Of a DNA stretch of 29,590 nucleotides, positions 11,346-20,341 are shown one piece after another (the first letter of the stretch is position 1; each line of letters opens with the position of its first letter). The notes below the pieces were generated by a model. That model did no database searches, had not been told where the DNA came from, and saw nothing but the letters and a program-made list of their open reading frames with translations. A program made the translations under genes and the position numbers. The stretch is from Penium margaritaceum (Eukaryota; Streptophyta; Zygnematophyceae; Desmidiales; Peniaceae), in contig SZWC01004953.1 in the NCBI GenBank assembly GCA_023375785.1, positions 104,670-134,259 of the forward strand, read 5' to 3'.

Positions 11346-11934
11346 TGAGCTGCTAGAATGCATGAACTGAGCTGCTACAATGCATGAACTGAGCTGCTAC
11401 AATGCATGAACTGAGCTGCTACAATGCATGAACTGAGCTGCTAGAATGCATGAACTGAGCTGCTAGAATGCATGAACTGAGCTGCTAGAATGCATGAACT
11501 GAGCTGCTACAATGCATGAACTGAGCTGCTACAATGCATGAACTGAGCTGCTACAATGCATGAACTGAGCTGCTAGACTGCATGAACTGAGCTGCTACAA
11601 TGCATGAACTGAGCTGCTAGAATGCATGAACTGAGCTGCTACAATGCATGAACTGAGCTGCTACAATGCATGAACTGAGCTGCTACAATGCATGAACTGA
11701 GCTGCTAGAATGCATGAACTGAGCAGCTACAATGCATGAACTGAGCTGCTAGAGCGCATGAACTGAGCTGCTACAATGCATGAACTGAGCTGCTACAATG
11801 CATGAATTGAGCTGCTACAATGCATGAACTGAGCTGCTAGAATGCATGAACTGAGCTGCTACAATGCATGAACTGAGTTGCTACAATGCATGAACTGAGC
11901 TGCTACAATGCATGAACTGAGCTGCTAGAATGCA
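11346..11934 (+). repeat. 22-bp tandem repeat, 27 copies
   Basis: The 22-bp unit starts TGAGCTGCTA, continues with G or C followed by AATGCATGAAC, and repeats from 11346 to 11934 (26 full copies plus 17 bp). Most copies differ only by G or C at the eleventh base. Rare variants are at about 11576 (GACTG), 11724 (AGCAGC), 11752 (GAGCGC), 11813 (AATTGAGC) and 11880 (GAGTTGC). The unit is not a multiple of three and is not coding. Each copy carries the palindrome ATGCAT. Confidence 0.95.
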
Positions 11935-12043
11935 CCGTACGTATGACAGAGGGAGTGGGGTAGTCACTGGAGAACCATAAGCACAAAGTTGGAGGCTCTC
12001 GCCACACAAGTCCACATGATAGCTCAAAGCCCATAAACCAGCT
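11935..12043. other. Left flank of element 1
   Basis: Single-copy sequence between the 22-bp array and the 3' LTR of element 1. The last bases before the LTR (CCAGCT, 12038-12043) resemble the bases just beyond the other LTR (CCAACT, 20933-20938) and may be one half of an imperfect target-site duplication. No gene seen. Confidence 0.5.
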
Positions 12044-12634
12044 GTAGGTGGTAGCGGCTACTAAGCAAGCATGAAAGCAGGCAAGTAGGCAAGCGAGAGA
12101 CGAGGTGACACCATGGATCGGGGGAACTCACTTTTTGCACTAGTGACAAGAAGTTAGTTGAGTAACAAGTGAACGAGGTAGTATGTGGCGGTTGACCGGG
12201 CCACCCACGCGAGGTGCTCGACGTGGGGCCCGGATGCCACCCGGGGATCGAACCCGACCCTGGAGCGAGCGAGCTCCAGGCGGTTGCTCACATGCCGGTA
12301 CAAACCGGACATGTGGTCCCCAAGGATCAGCAACCCGGTTTACCACCCTAAGTACATGCAAGTGTGTGACAATTCAACCAAGCCACCTGCATGCAATCCT
12401 ACAAATGTATCCCCCATTTTGCTAGTGGAGTCAGCTCTAAACTGAGACTCGTGAGAAAGTTGGTGGTGTGATCACCACTTGACAGTCAGTCGGTGGCACC
12501 ACCAATGTGCAGCTCATACTGCGTCACATTCTTGCACCAGAGAGCCTCAGTCCAGATTAATCACCTGCAGTGATGATGTGGGTGTGTGTGGAGAGACAAG
12601 AGGGCACTTGCGTGTGTCACGACCATAACCAATA
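12044..12634 (-). repeat. 3' LTR of element 1
   Basis: Matches 20342-20932 without indels. On the - strand it begins TATTGGTTATGG, where the 5' copy and element 2 begin TGTTGG, so the canonical TG start is mutated here. It ends in CCACCTA(C), not the usual CA; the boundary is uncertain by one base because a G also precedes the left edge. It includes the T-arm-like fold described separately. Short frames inside it are not genes. Confidence 0.92.
12241..12335 (-). promoter_or_regulatory. tRNA T-arm-like / B-box-like structured segment in LTR
   Basis: On the - strand, GGTTCGATCC matches the RNA polymerase III B-box core and sits in a 5-bp stem with a 7-nt loop (12241-12257), as in a tRNA T-arm. 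Next to it are an 8-bp perfect hairpin (12259-12266 with 12273-12280) and a bulged 10-bp hairpin (12289-12298 with 12305-12315), the latter enclosed by GGTTGCT/AGCAACC (12282-12288 with 12329-12335). The same arrangement occurs at 20539-20633 and, diverged, at 21134-21228. Only a weak A-box-like word is present, so pol III transcription is speculative. Confidence 0.5.
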
Positions 12635-12643
12635 CTCCCCCAT
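12635..12643 (-). other. Polypurine tract of element 1
   Basis: ATGGGGGAG on the - strand ends immediately at the start of the 3' LTR, the expected place for the plus-strand DNA primer of an LTR retrotransposon. Element 2 has ATGGAGGAG in the same position. Confidence 0.8.
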
Positions 12644-12663
12644 GACCCACAGACGAGCAACCC

Positions 12664-12687
12664 ACACACACACAAAGAGAGAGAGCA
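12664..12687. repeat. Compound CA/GA microsatellite
   Basis: A short (CA)n run followed by (GA)n, located between the end of pol and the polypurine tract of element 1. Confidence 0.7.
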
Positions 12688-12720
12688 TGTCACAGAACAG
12701 CGAGACGTACAAGACTTGCG

Positions 12721-13405
12721 TCAACCAGGGGCATCACGTGAGCGCAGCAGACCAACAGCATGCACAGCCGCTTTGAACATGCCACTGCAAAGAGCTTTCG
12801 TAAGGAAGTCTGCACGCTGCTGACGAGTGTCGACCCAGATCACCTGAACTTCTCCAGCAGCAATGCGCTCACGTACAAAGTGATGCTCAATGTTGATGTG
12901 CTTTGTGCGAGAATGATGCATGCCATCGTGCTCGGTGATTGCCTTTGCACTTTGGTTGTCACAGCGCAGAGTAATGCAACGGATGGGAATACGCAGTTTT
13001 TGCAACAGGCGGGACAGCCACACACCCTCACACGTACCTGCACCGAGTGCCATATACTCAGCCTCACTGGAGCTTCGAGCAACACAGCCCTGTTTACCAC
13101 TTTTCCAAGAGACAGCAGTCCCACCAACAAGAAAGATGTAGCCAGTGCGGCTGCGAGCATCCGTGTCATGCGCCCAGTCACTGTCAGTGTAACCGTCTAC
13201 CACCACAGACGGCTGTGCACGATAGCACAGTCCCACACGTGTAGTGGACAGAGCGTAGCGAATCACACAAAGTGCCGCCTCGAGATGTCTCTGACGTGGC
13301 TGTTGGGAGAACTGGACAAGGAAGTTAACCAAGAAGGCAACATCCGCCCGAGTGGTGGTAGCGAGATACATGAGGGAGCCGACCACACTGAGGTAGTCGG
13401 TGACA
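12721..13405 (-). pseudogene. Element 1 pol, end of reverse transcriptase region and RNase H
   Basis: Frame 13386-12721 (first codon GTG, not a true start) continues pol after a one-base insertion near 13415. It contains the copia RT-to-RNase H connector (GSLMYLATTTRADV) and RNase H motifs: DSDWAHDTDARSRTGY with an acidic pair, SSSEAEYMAL with the catalytic Glu, CDNQSAKAI with the next Asp, and TKHINIEHHFVRE, typical of the copia C-terminus. It ends at a TGA at 12721 after RSRDAPG. RNase H would remove RNA from the RNA/DNA hybrid during replication in virus-like particles. This domain is intact in itself but is cut off from the rest of pol by the frameshift. Confidence 0.85.
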
Positions 13406-14428
13406 TCAACAATCTCCCCTGAGCTGAGCTGGATCGAGTGACTTCAGTAGACGCTGACCTGCCGAAGTCATCGGTGTGGAAGCAGTGGGAGTGTCAACAA
13501 GTAGAGAAGCAAAACGCTCCCCCAGCGTGCGAATGTACGCAGCCTGGTGCACGTGCAGAGTGCGACGCTGGCGGTCACGCTCAAGCTCCATGCCCAGGAA
13601 CACACGTGCAGGACCTAGGACCTTCATCCCGTACGCAGACTGCAACAGGTTCTTCACTGACTGGACAGCTGCGGGGCTGGGTGAGGCGATGAGCGGATCG
13701 TCAACATAGACAAGGATGGCCACAAATGGCACTGAGGGGGCACTCAACAAGAGTGCCAGATCAACCGTACTGCGACGGTAACCACCTTGCTCAAGGGTGG
13801 AGGAGATCTCCATGTTCCAACAGCGCGGTGACAACTTGAGTCCGTAGAGGGCTTTGTGCAGTCGCCAGACCTTGTTTGTGCTATCAGTGAAGCCTGGTGG
13901 CAGGATCATGTAGATCTCTTCATCGAGCTTTCCATGCAGGAAGGCGTTGTTGACATCCATCTGCTCCAGCTCCCAATCATGCTGGGCGACGAGACTCAGC
14001 AGCGCTCGAGCAGTGGTGTACCTCCCGACCGGTGCAAAGGTCTCATCAAAATCAATCCCTGGAATTTGGGAAAAACCTTTGGCCGTGAGTCTGGCCTTGT
14101 ACCGGTCGACTTTCCCATTGGGCTTCAGCTTGTGCCGAAGCACCCACCGGGCAGAGACTGCCTTGCGGCCTGCCGGGAGGTCCACAAGCTCAAAACCTCC
14201 ATGCTCTCGGAGAGCTGTGAGCTCCTCCTGCATGGCCTTCTCCCAGAGGTCAGCATCAGCTGCCTCACGAGCCTGCCGGACAGTGGTAGGCTCGGGAGGG
14301 AGGTCAGAGAGCCCTGAGACCGCGAAGCATGACGCAACGTACCCGACAACGGGAGTCTCTAGGACACTGTGAAACTCATGGACTATGAGAGCGTAGCCGA
14401 CTACCGAGTTGGGATGCATGACGCTCAC
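13406..14428 (-). pseudogene. Element 1 pol, reverse transcriptase
   Basis: A 340-codon open stretch with the full copia RVT_2-type domain. It has ARWVLRHKLKPNGKVDRYKARLTAKGFSQ-like blocks (about residues 90-120), the FAPVGRYTTAR block, DVNNAFLHGKLDEEIYM (the first catalytic Asp region), LYGLK, and YVDD followed by PLIASPSP (the active-site Asp pair). Element 2 has VDDLLIAS, so the Leu-to-Pro change next to YVDD may damage this copy. The frame ends early in QLRGDC because of a one-base insertion relative to element 2. RT would copy element RNA into DNA using the tRNA primer. Confidence 0.9.
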
Positions 14429-15226
14429 AGAGAGGCCAAGTGCATCAAGGCCGGTGGGACTGACCGAGGCGCCAGCTGCGGAGGACGAGGCGCTGGAGCG
14501 TGTGACTCGCTGTGTGGACTGAGGAGCTCTAGATGAGTCGACAGAGACAGACTCAGCAGGTGTCCCAGTGGAGCGGGAGCGCCCACGGGAGGACTACAAG
14601 GGCTGGGAAGGGGGGAGAGCGCGAAGCCTCCCTCCAAAAGTGTAGGGCTCAGGCGCAGAGGCCACAGTCCGAGGTGGGTCACCTCCAACCATGTCAACCA
14701 CCGGAGGAGACTCAAAGGACGAGTCAGGGGATGAGTCGAGAACAGAGTGGACGGGGGACTACGTGTGAACAGGTACCGAGTGGGAGACTCGACACCGCCA
14801 GAGGACGGTTGAGACGACATGGAGTCTGAGTGGGGCTGTGACGCTACAGACTCAGAAGAGGCAGGGGAGGACGAGGGCTCCGAGGAGGAGTCCTCGTCTG
14901 CGGCGTCTGTGTTGGGGGCACACTGAGATGCCGTGTGAGAGGGAGAGGAGGACGCACGGAGATCGGAGGTTGGAACAGACACACCCCACCCCGAGCCGAC
15001 GGAGCGAGGAGAGAGAGGAAGAAGGAGGGGCATGGGCCAGATCACGGAGAAAGACATCCTCGAAGAATAGGGAGTCACGGGACTCAATGACACGAGAGCG
15101 GTCAGAGTCCCAGAAGCGCCATGCTTTGGACATGGCGGAGACACCAAGGAAGGTGGAAAGATGAGCACGGGGGCTTAGTTTGCCATCACGAGCATCGGCC
15201 GTCACCCAGACGGCGGCGACACAGCT
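14429..15226 (-). pseudogene. Element 1 pol, integrase C-terminus and Ser/Pro-rich linker
   Basis: After the TGA at 15227 the same frame continues to about 14990 with LSPRAHLSTFLGVS, KAWRFWD, SRVIESRD and FFEDVF, the conserved block that follows the integrase core in copia elements. It then shifts frame relative to element 2 (RLGVGC versus RLGGGG) and continues as a Ser/Pro/Thr-rich linker in another frame, down to the RT start. The linker is low in complexity and poorly conserved, so exact lesions are hard to place. Function, if intact: part of integrase and a flexible spacer. Confidence 0.75.
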
Positions 15227-16435
15227 TCAAACACGAGCAAGACGAAGATCAGCACGACGACCGTACCAACGCTCAAAGGGGGTAACGTGGCGAGGGAGGG
15301 GACCGTGAGGAACACGGTTCCACACCCAGGTCATGTAAGACATGGCCTCGAAAGAGAAGACATGGGAGAGAGAGGACTCGCTGAGGAGAGTGCAGACACC
15401 GTCAGCAAGGGTGCGGTTCCAACGTTCAGAGACACTGTTCTGTTGGGGTGTGTATGGAGCCGAGGGTTCCATACACACCCCGCGAGACATCAAGAAGCGG
15501 GCAGTGGGACCCATGAATTTGCCACCAAGGTCACAGCGAAAGACCTTCAGATGGGGACCACAAGCCAGTTCGGCCTGAGGCAGCCAGGACTCAAGCGTGG
15601 GACACACATCACTCTTTTGCCGAAGGGCAAACACCCAGCGCATGCGGGAGAAGTCATCGGTGAGACAGAGGACGTAGCGACGAACGCCCCCGATAGCGTC
15701 ATGGGCAAGAGGTCCCATGACGTCCGCGTGCAAGAAGTCGAGGGGGTGAGACGTGCGGGACTCAGAGGTGGAAAAAGGGGAACGGTGCATTTTTCCTGGG
15801 CACAGTCAAGACAGTGAGTGGGACAAGGTGCAGGGAACGTGTTGGCATCAAGAACATGAGCTGACTTGTCTCGGAGCAAGCTGTCAACGGCAACAGTGTG
15901 AATGTGACAGAGACGACGATGAAGTAACTGTGCATGTTCCGGGGTGAAAGAGCGGGCCACGTGAACAAGAGCAGTAGTGGCAGGGTGTGGTGCAAAGGAT
16001 GGCACACGGTACAAGCGATCACAATGAATGCCACGGAGAAGAACACGACCAGTGGTACGATGCAACACGGATGCAATGCCGCAGCTGGAGGAGAAGTCCA
16101 TGCCCTGGTCGTCGAGAGTCGTGACAGACAGCAGACTGAGCTCAAGAGCAGGTACGTAGAAAACATCAGGCAGAAAGAGCTCCCCCCCAGGGCCAACAAA
16201 GCGGACAACCCCAACGCCCGAGCTGACCAGAGCCGGTGCGGACAAAGCGGACAGAGCCCACTAGGCCCAGAGAAACGAATGAGGAACGACAAGAGGTCAT
16301 GCGGTGAGTGGCCCCTCAATCAAGGATCGAGAAGCCACTAGCCACACGTACAGACGCAGGATCACGACTCACCGCGGTGACAGCAGAACGAGGAAGAAGA
16401 CGCTGACTACATGCAGCCAGAAAACGAGGTAGAAT
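15227..16435 (-). pseudogene. Element 1 pol, protease and integrase core
   Basis: The aspartic protease motif, LDSGATHHM in element 2, reads LD-stop-GATHRM here: TCA became TGA directly after the catalytic Asp. A small deletion near 16230 shifts frame into FVGPGGELFLPDVFYVPALELSLLSV. The integrase zinc-binding part follows (HRRLCH and CLDC, an HHCC pattern), then a one-base deletion near 15795, then the core with HADVMGPL, FRCDLGGKF and PQQNSVSERWNRT (catalytic D, D and E present, but DRGGEF is degraded to DLGGKF). A TGG-to-TGA change ends it at 15227. Clearly non-functional. Confidence 0.88.
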
Positions 16436-18460
16436 TTAAGACTGCCACTGCTCAATCCACGGGACATCCACTGGGGGGCGACCCTGAACATGACCGGGCG
16501 ACGGACCACGAAGGGACGAGTCATCAGCACACGCAAGTGCCCCCAAGGCTGAACACACTCTCTCACCTCCCTGATCACGGAGTTGTCGTTGGTAGACGGC
16601 ATGGGAGAGAGCTGAGTTTAGCTGACGGGCGTCCTCCGACGGGCCGGTGATGACTACGCCAGGAGAGGGGTGCTCAGGCACGGAGGTGGACGACACCCAC
16701 GGTGGAGGAGAGTAGAATCCAGACGGGGGCCCGAAGTAGACGGGGCCGCCAAGTCCAGGAGGCCAGCCACAGGGAGGCAGTGGAGACGGGGACGTAAGGG
16801 TAGTGTTGTAGGCAGCAGCCGTCAAAGATGAGGATGAAGTGTGCCCGGTGGGTACAGTGGAGGTGGAGGAGCGAGAGGAACCTCCACTAGATCCTGTGGA
16901 GCGAGCCCAATGGGCACGCATGGCTGAGGCAAGGCAGGCATCGTCAGGAGGTGCTGGACACTTGGGTGCAGCATGACCAGTGACGCCGCAGTTCCAGCAC
17001 GTGACAGTGCTGGAGGATGAAGCTGAGGATGGAACACCATCAGAGCCGCGACCCTTGCCACCCTTGCCGTGGCCACCCCCCCCTGAGGCACCTCCTCGGC
17101 CTTTGCCTTTGCCAACCCCCCCATCCCGGCCACCCCCGTGGGAAACGAGAGATGTGGCTGTAGTGGTGGAAGTGGTGGTGGATGATGATGCAAGAGCAGA
17201 GGAGGTGGAGGAAGGGAGGGCAGTGGTAGCTGCTGCAACGGCTGCGCCGTGAAGGTGTTTTTTCTGTAGTGTGCTCCACCAGTCCGTCAGGCATTGAGAG
17301 GTGAACTCCCACAAGGCACCAATGCCAGGGGGTGCATCAACGGGAACAGGTATGGCAGCCAGACATTCACGCTCAGTTGCTTTTACCTCCCAGAAGATGT
17401 CACTGAGTTCAGGAATAAGGCCGTTGACGATGGAAAGAACAGCAGGGAGCTATCCTAGGGCGGCCTTACCAAGGTTGCGCAGCAGTCGCAAACTGCGAGT
17501 CTACTAGGCATCGGCGGTTTTGTCAGCATGCATGGAGAGCGTATTGAACTAGACATTGAGCACGCTCTGAGCAGCGTGGCCAGTCACTGTCGTATGCCGC
17601 TTGATCAGTGCGTAGGCACAAATAGGGTCAGCAGGGGTGCGGCGTGCTGTATCCGCATTGTAGGACCCAATCTCGTCTGTGAGATCATCGGGTCCGCTAC
17701 GAATGAGGGCACGGACAGCACGTGCAGACTCAGACTCAACAGGCACGAAAGGTGCGTTAGCAGAGGGGTTTGGCTCATGGTAGTATTCCCAGAGTTGCTC
17801 CCCGTGTGCCCAAGCACTGAAGCGGACCTCCCAGGAATGGAAGGTTAGGTTAGAGGTGAAGTGGGGTGGGTTTGAGTCAAAGTCAGGCTTGCGTTGCACT
17901 GATGGAGTGAGTGCTTTGGCTACGGCTGTTCCAGCGGCAACAACGACTGCGAGAGGGTCAGAGGAGGATGAGCCAGTAGCAGCGGATGCGGGAGCGGGGG
18001 AAGTGGAGAATGCAGCAGCAATGCTAGCAGACTGTGTGGCACGCAAGGTGGGTTGAAGGCGGTTAAGAACCAAATCAGCGATGTGATCTACAAACGTTTC
18101 TTGGTCAGCCTGTTCTGCACGCAGCTTGTCCTCAGCGGCGCGCTGAGTTGCAGTGNNNNNNNNNNNNNNNNNNNNNNNNNNNNNNNNNNNNNNNNNNNNN
18201 NNNNNNNNNNNNNNNNNNNNNNNNNNNNNAGTGGAGAATGCAGCAGCAATGCTAGCAGACTGTGTGGCACGCAAGGTGGGTTGAAGGCGGTTAAGAACCA
18301 AATCAGCGATGTGATCTACAAACGTTTCTTGGTCAGCCTGTTCTGCACGCAGCTTGTCCTCAGCGGCGCGCTGAGTTGCAGTGCGCGCGGTCTGAAGGGC
18401 AGCACGCTCACGTTGCAACTCAGCCTGCAAGGCCGCGTCTTGGTCGTCGTCGACTGGCAT
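16436..18460 (-). pseudogene. Element 1 gag (broken)
   Basis: Starts at a true ATG (18460) with MPVDDDQ, conserved in element 2. It continues with a coiled-coil-like Glu/Gln/Ala-rich stretch, the TFHSWEVRFSAW block typical of copia gag, a Gly/Ser-rich region and a CCHC zinc knuckle (CWNCGVTGHAAPKC). Around 17555-17450 four in-frame TAG codons replace Gln, Tyr, Trp and Gln of element 2, and the frame ends at TAA (16436) after WIEQWQS. A 74-base N gap (18156-18229) is flanked by a repeated 154-bp segment. Gag would form the particle shell and bind element RNA through the knuckle; this copy cannot make full-length protein. Confidence 0.88.
18156..18229. other. Assembly gap (74 N) flanked by a 154-bp duplication
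   Basis: The 154 bases left of the gap (18002-18155) are repeated right of it (18230-18383) with no difference that I can see. This is the pattern of two contig ends that overlap but were not merged. The real gag probably contains this segment once. Confidence 0.85.
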
Positions 18461-18478
18461 GTTGCCAGTGACACATCC

Positions 18479-18631
18479 CTGCGAAGAAAATTTTGGCAGA
18501 GTTTTCCCAGCCCAAGTGGGCCTGGGAGATGTGTGATAGGTGCGTAGAAGTTCGCTGCAAGGCAACAACTTGGTCGCACAAGACACATCAACACAGGAAA
18601 GAACAGGAAGAGAGGGAGAGAGCAAGCTCAC
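18479..18631 (-). other. Candidate intron between ORF1 and gag of element 1
   Basis: On the - strand the sequence reads TTG|GTGAGC at 18631 and TTTTCTTCGCAG| ending at 18479, a good donor and a pyrimidine-rich acceptor, 153 nt apart. The acceptor lies 18 nt upstream of the gag ATG. Element 2 has the same arrangement (27029-27185). The ORF1 stop TGA is inside the donor word. Splicing would not fuse ORF1 in frame with gag; it would extend ORF1 in another frame overlapping gag. Inference from sequence only. Confidence 0.45.
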
Positions 18632-19653
18632 CAAGCGTTGCGGCGTAGTGAGAACAGTGGCGGAAGAGCTGCCGTAGTTGAGGAGGCGACAACTGCAACA
18701 GCAGCCGAGACGGAGACGATGAGGCACGCTACTCCTGTCAACGCTGCAGCTGACAGGGTGGAGATGGCTGCAGCGGTCGAAACCAGCAGCTGAATGTGGC
18801 GTGTCACAGAAGCTGAAGATGAGGGCAGGGAAGATATCAGTGAGGTGGAGACGTTGATGGAGTCAACAGCGCTGGAGAGTATTGTGGCTGCTGCAGCTGC
18901 TGCTGATGCGACTGCGTCTACTGCGGCAGCAATCTGGGTTACTACATTGATAGCCGCAGCTGCCAAGGGCCCCTGATCAACTGCAGCCAAGGTGTAGATC
19001 TCAACAGCCCTGCCAGCGGCAGTGCTAGCTGGTGCACGTGCGGCACGTGCAGTGGCTGCAAATGTGGACGCAACAGTAGTACTGGACACAAGCGCAGCCT
19101 GCAGGACAGACAGAATGTCAGGCGATGGAGATGACGACGAATCTGCAACTGATGTAGTTGGAGATGCAGCACGGCGGGAGGGGTGTGCCTCTGATGCTGC
19201 TACCGCTGAGGACGGCTCTGAGCCACAAGCAACAGCACGTCGATGCTGCTGACGCGTCCTATGGGATACGGGTGGGTTTATCGGTGTGTGTAGAGGTCTG
19301 TGGTCACGTGGTGGCGCCGTAGCTGGCTCGTTCTGCGGCGTCGGGGAGTCGTCGGAGGCGGACTGGCAGTGAGCCGCGTAGTCCCGCGTGTCCGTCCACT
19401 CGTAGTCAGCGGGGTCAAAATCCTCACCGGGGTGATAGCCCGGACTGCTGCGACGCACCCTCGACCACACCTCCCTCTCCGCCCGCTCCTCGTAGTACGC
19501 AAGCTCTTTGTCGATGCGAGCACGCTCACATGCGGCCGTGGGAGACGTGGGGATCGGCTCGGTGTTGGGAGGAGACGCCAGTGCGACGAGTGCTTGGCTG
19601 CCCGGAGGGCAGCCTGAGGTGCACAGGAGAGACGTCGATTGGTGCGACGGCAC
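18628..19653 (-). CDS. ORF1 upstream of gag in element 1, unknown function
   Basis: A 341-codon open frame between leader and gag. It begins at GTG and contains no methionine at all, so its true start is unknown (non-ATG start, or an exon joined from upstream). Features in order: Pro/Ser-rich N-terminus; a conserved charged block (ELAYYEER, VWSRVRRSSPGYH, GEDFDP, about residues 48-90); a Ser/Pro/Ala-rich middle; a long Ala/Val-rich part (ATARAARAPAST, VDQGPLAAAAIN); and a hydrophobic stretch of about 40 residues with GAALTGVAC-like sequence, possibly membrane-spanning, ending FSLRRNAW. Element 2 encodes the same protein with many synonymous changes. I do not recognise the family. It could be an accessory or env-like protein, or a captured host exon. 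Confidence 0.6.
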   Translation of the reverse strand: MPSHQSTSLLCTSGCPPGSQALVALASPPNTEPIPTSPTAACERARIDKELAYYEERAEREVWSRVRRSSPGYHPGEDFDPADYEWTDTRDYAAHCQSASDDSPTPQNEPATAPPRDHRPLHTPINPPVSHRTRQQHRRAVACGSEPSSAVAASEAHPSRRAASPTTSVADSSSSPSPDILSVLQAALVSSTTVASTFAATARAARAPASTAAGRAVEIYTLAAVDQGPLAAAAINVVTQIAAAVDAVASAAAAAATILSSAVDSINVSTSLISSLPSSSASVTRHIQLLVSTAAAISTLSAAALTGVACLIVSVSAAVAVVASSTTAALPPLFSLRRNAW

Positions 19654-20329
19654 TGGTGACTGCAGTGGAGATGTGGGAGTCCCATGTGCAAGAGTGAAGC
19701 ACCACGTGAGCCACGGGTGCGGAGTGCGCTATTGCGAGAAATGCACGAGCAGCCGGCGGAAGATGAGTGCGGCGGGCGGTGCTGCCAGTGGGGATGTGGG
19801 AATCCCGTATGCAAGAGCAAGGCACCACGTGAGCCACGGGTGCGGAGTGTGCTGTTGCGCGAAGTGCACGAACAGCCGGTGGACGATGAGTGCGACGGGC
19901 GGTGCTGCTACTTGGTGGCACCGGTGTGCGTGTGAAAGCCGAGAGTCGGCGGTGTGCGTGAGGACGGCGGTGAAGCTGCGCCAGTCCTTCGCAAAGGAGC
20001 AGTGCCCCTCGTGAACCACGGGAGCAGAATGTGCTGCTGTGAAGAATGTGGACGTGCGGCTGCCAAGAGATAGCAGCTGTGATCGGTGCCGACACGTGGT
20101 GGCACCGTCAGACGTGCGGGGGCCGAGGCTCGGCGGAGTGCGAGGGGACGACGGCGGCTGAGAAGTGCCGGTCCCGTGAGTGCAGTGTTAGGTGCTCCAG
20201 GATGCAGCAGTAGATACTGTGGGTCCCGCCCGCCACGGTCGTGAGTGGTTGCTTGCGCGGGATCACCCGCCACGCTCAAGAGGCCTGACAAGGACCCATG
20301 ACTGTCGCTAGGAGGAGTAGGTCCCCCTT
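19654..20329 (-). other. Leader of element 1 with 123-bp and 183-bp tandem repeats
   Basis: Untranslated-looking leader between PBS and ORF1. Two copies of a 123-bp unit start near 19677 and 19800 (shared words CACCACGTGAGCCACGGGTG and GGGCGGTGCTGC). A broader, more diverged 183-bp similarity links about 19916 and 20099 (GTGGCACCG, then GCCGAG and TCGGCGG), and a third partial copy of the first unit lies near 20008. Open frames on both strands follow from 123 being a multiple of three. No protein family recognised. Confidence 0.6.
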
Positions 20330-20341
20330 GCTCTGATACCA
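20330..20341 (-). other. Primer binding site of element 1 (initiator tRNA-Met type)
   Basis: TGGTATCAGAGC on the - strand, immediately inside the 5' LTR. This is the usual complement of the 3' end of initiator methionine tRNA seen in plant and algal copia elements. Minus-strand DNA synthesis would start here. Confidence 0.92.

Noticed and set aside
11346..11934. 22-bp tandem array as a CRISPR-like array
   Set aside because: Units are directly contiguous with no unique spacers, and the context is eukaryotic.
12183..12445. Short + and - strand frames in the LTRs, repeated at 20426-20743
   Set aside because: They are present because the LTRs are repeated. They overlap each other on both strands and show no protein-like conservation in the LTR of element 2.
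16980..17252. Pro-rich + strand frames opposite gag
   Set aside because: They are antisense shadows of the Gly/Ser-rich gag region, whose frame is supported by the zinc knuckle and by conservation in element 2.
17450..17560. Four in-frame TAG codons in element 1 gag, two at Gln positions: possible reassigned UAG=Gln code as in some ulvophyte algae
   Set aside because: The other two TAGs replace Tyr and Trp, and the element also has TAA at a Tyr, TGA at Ser and Trp positions, and several frameshifts. Ordinary decay explains all of it, and element 2 uses normal Gln codons.
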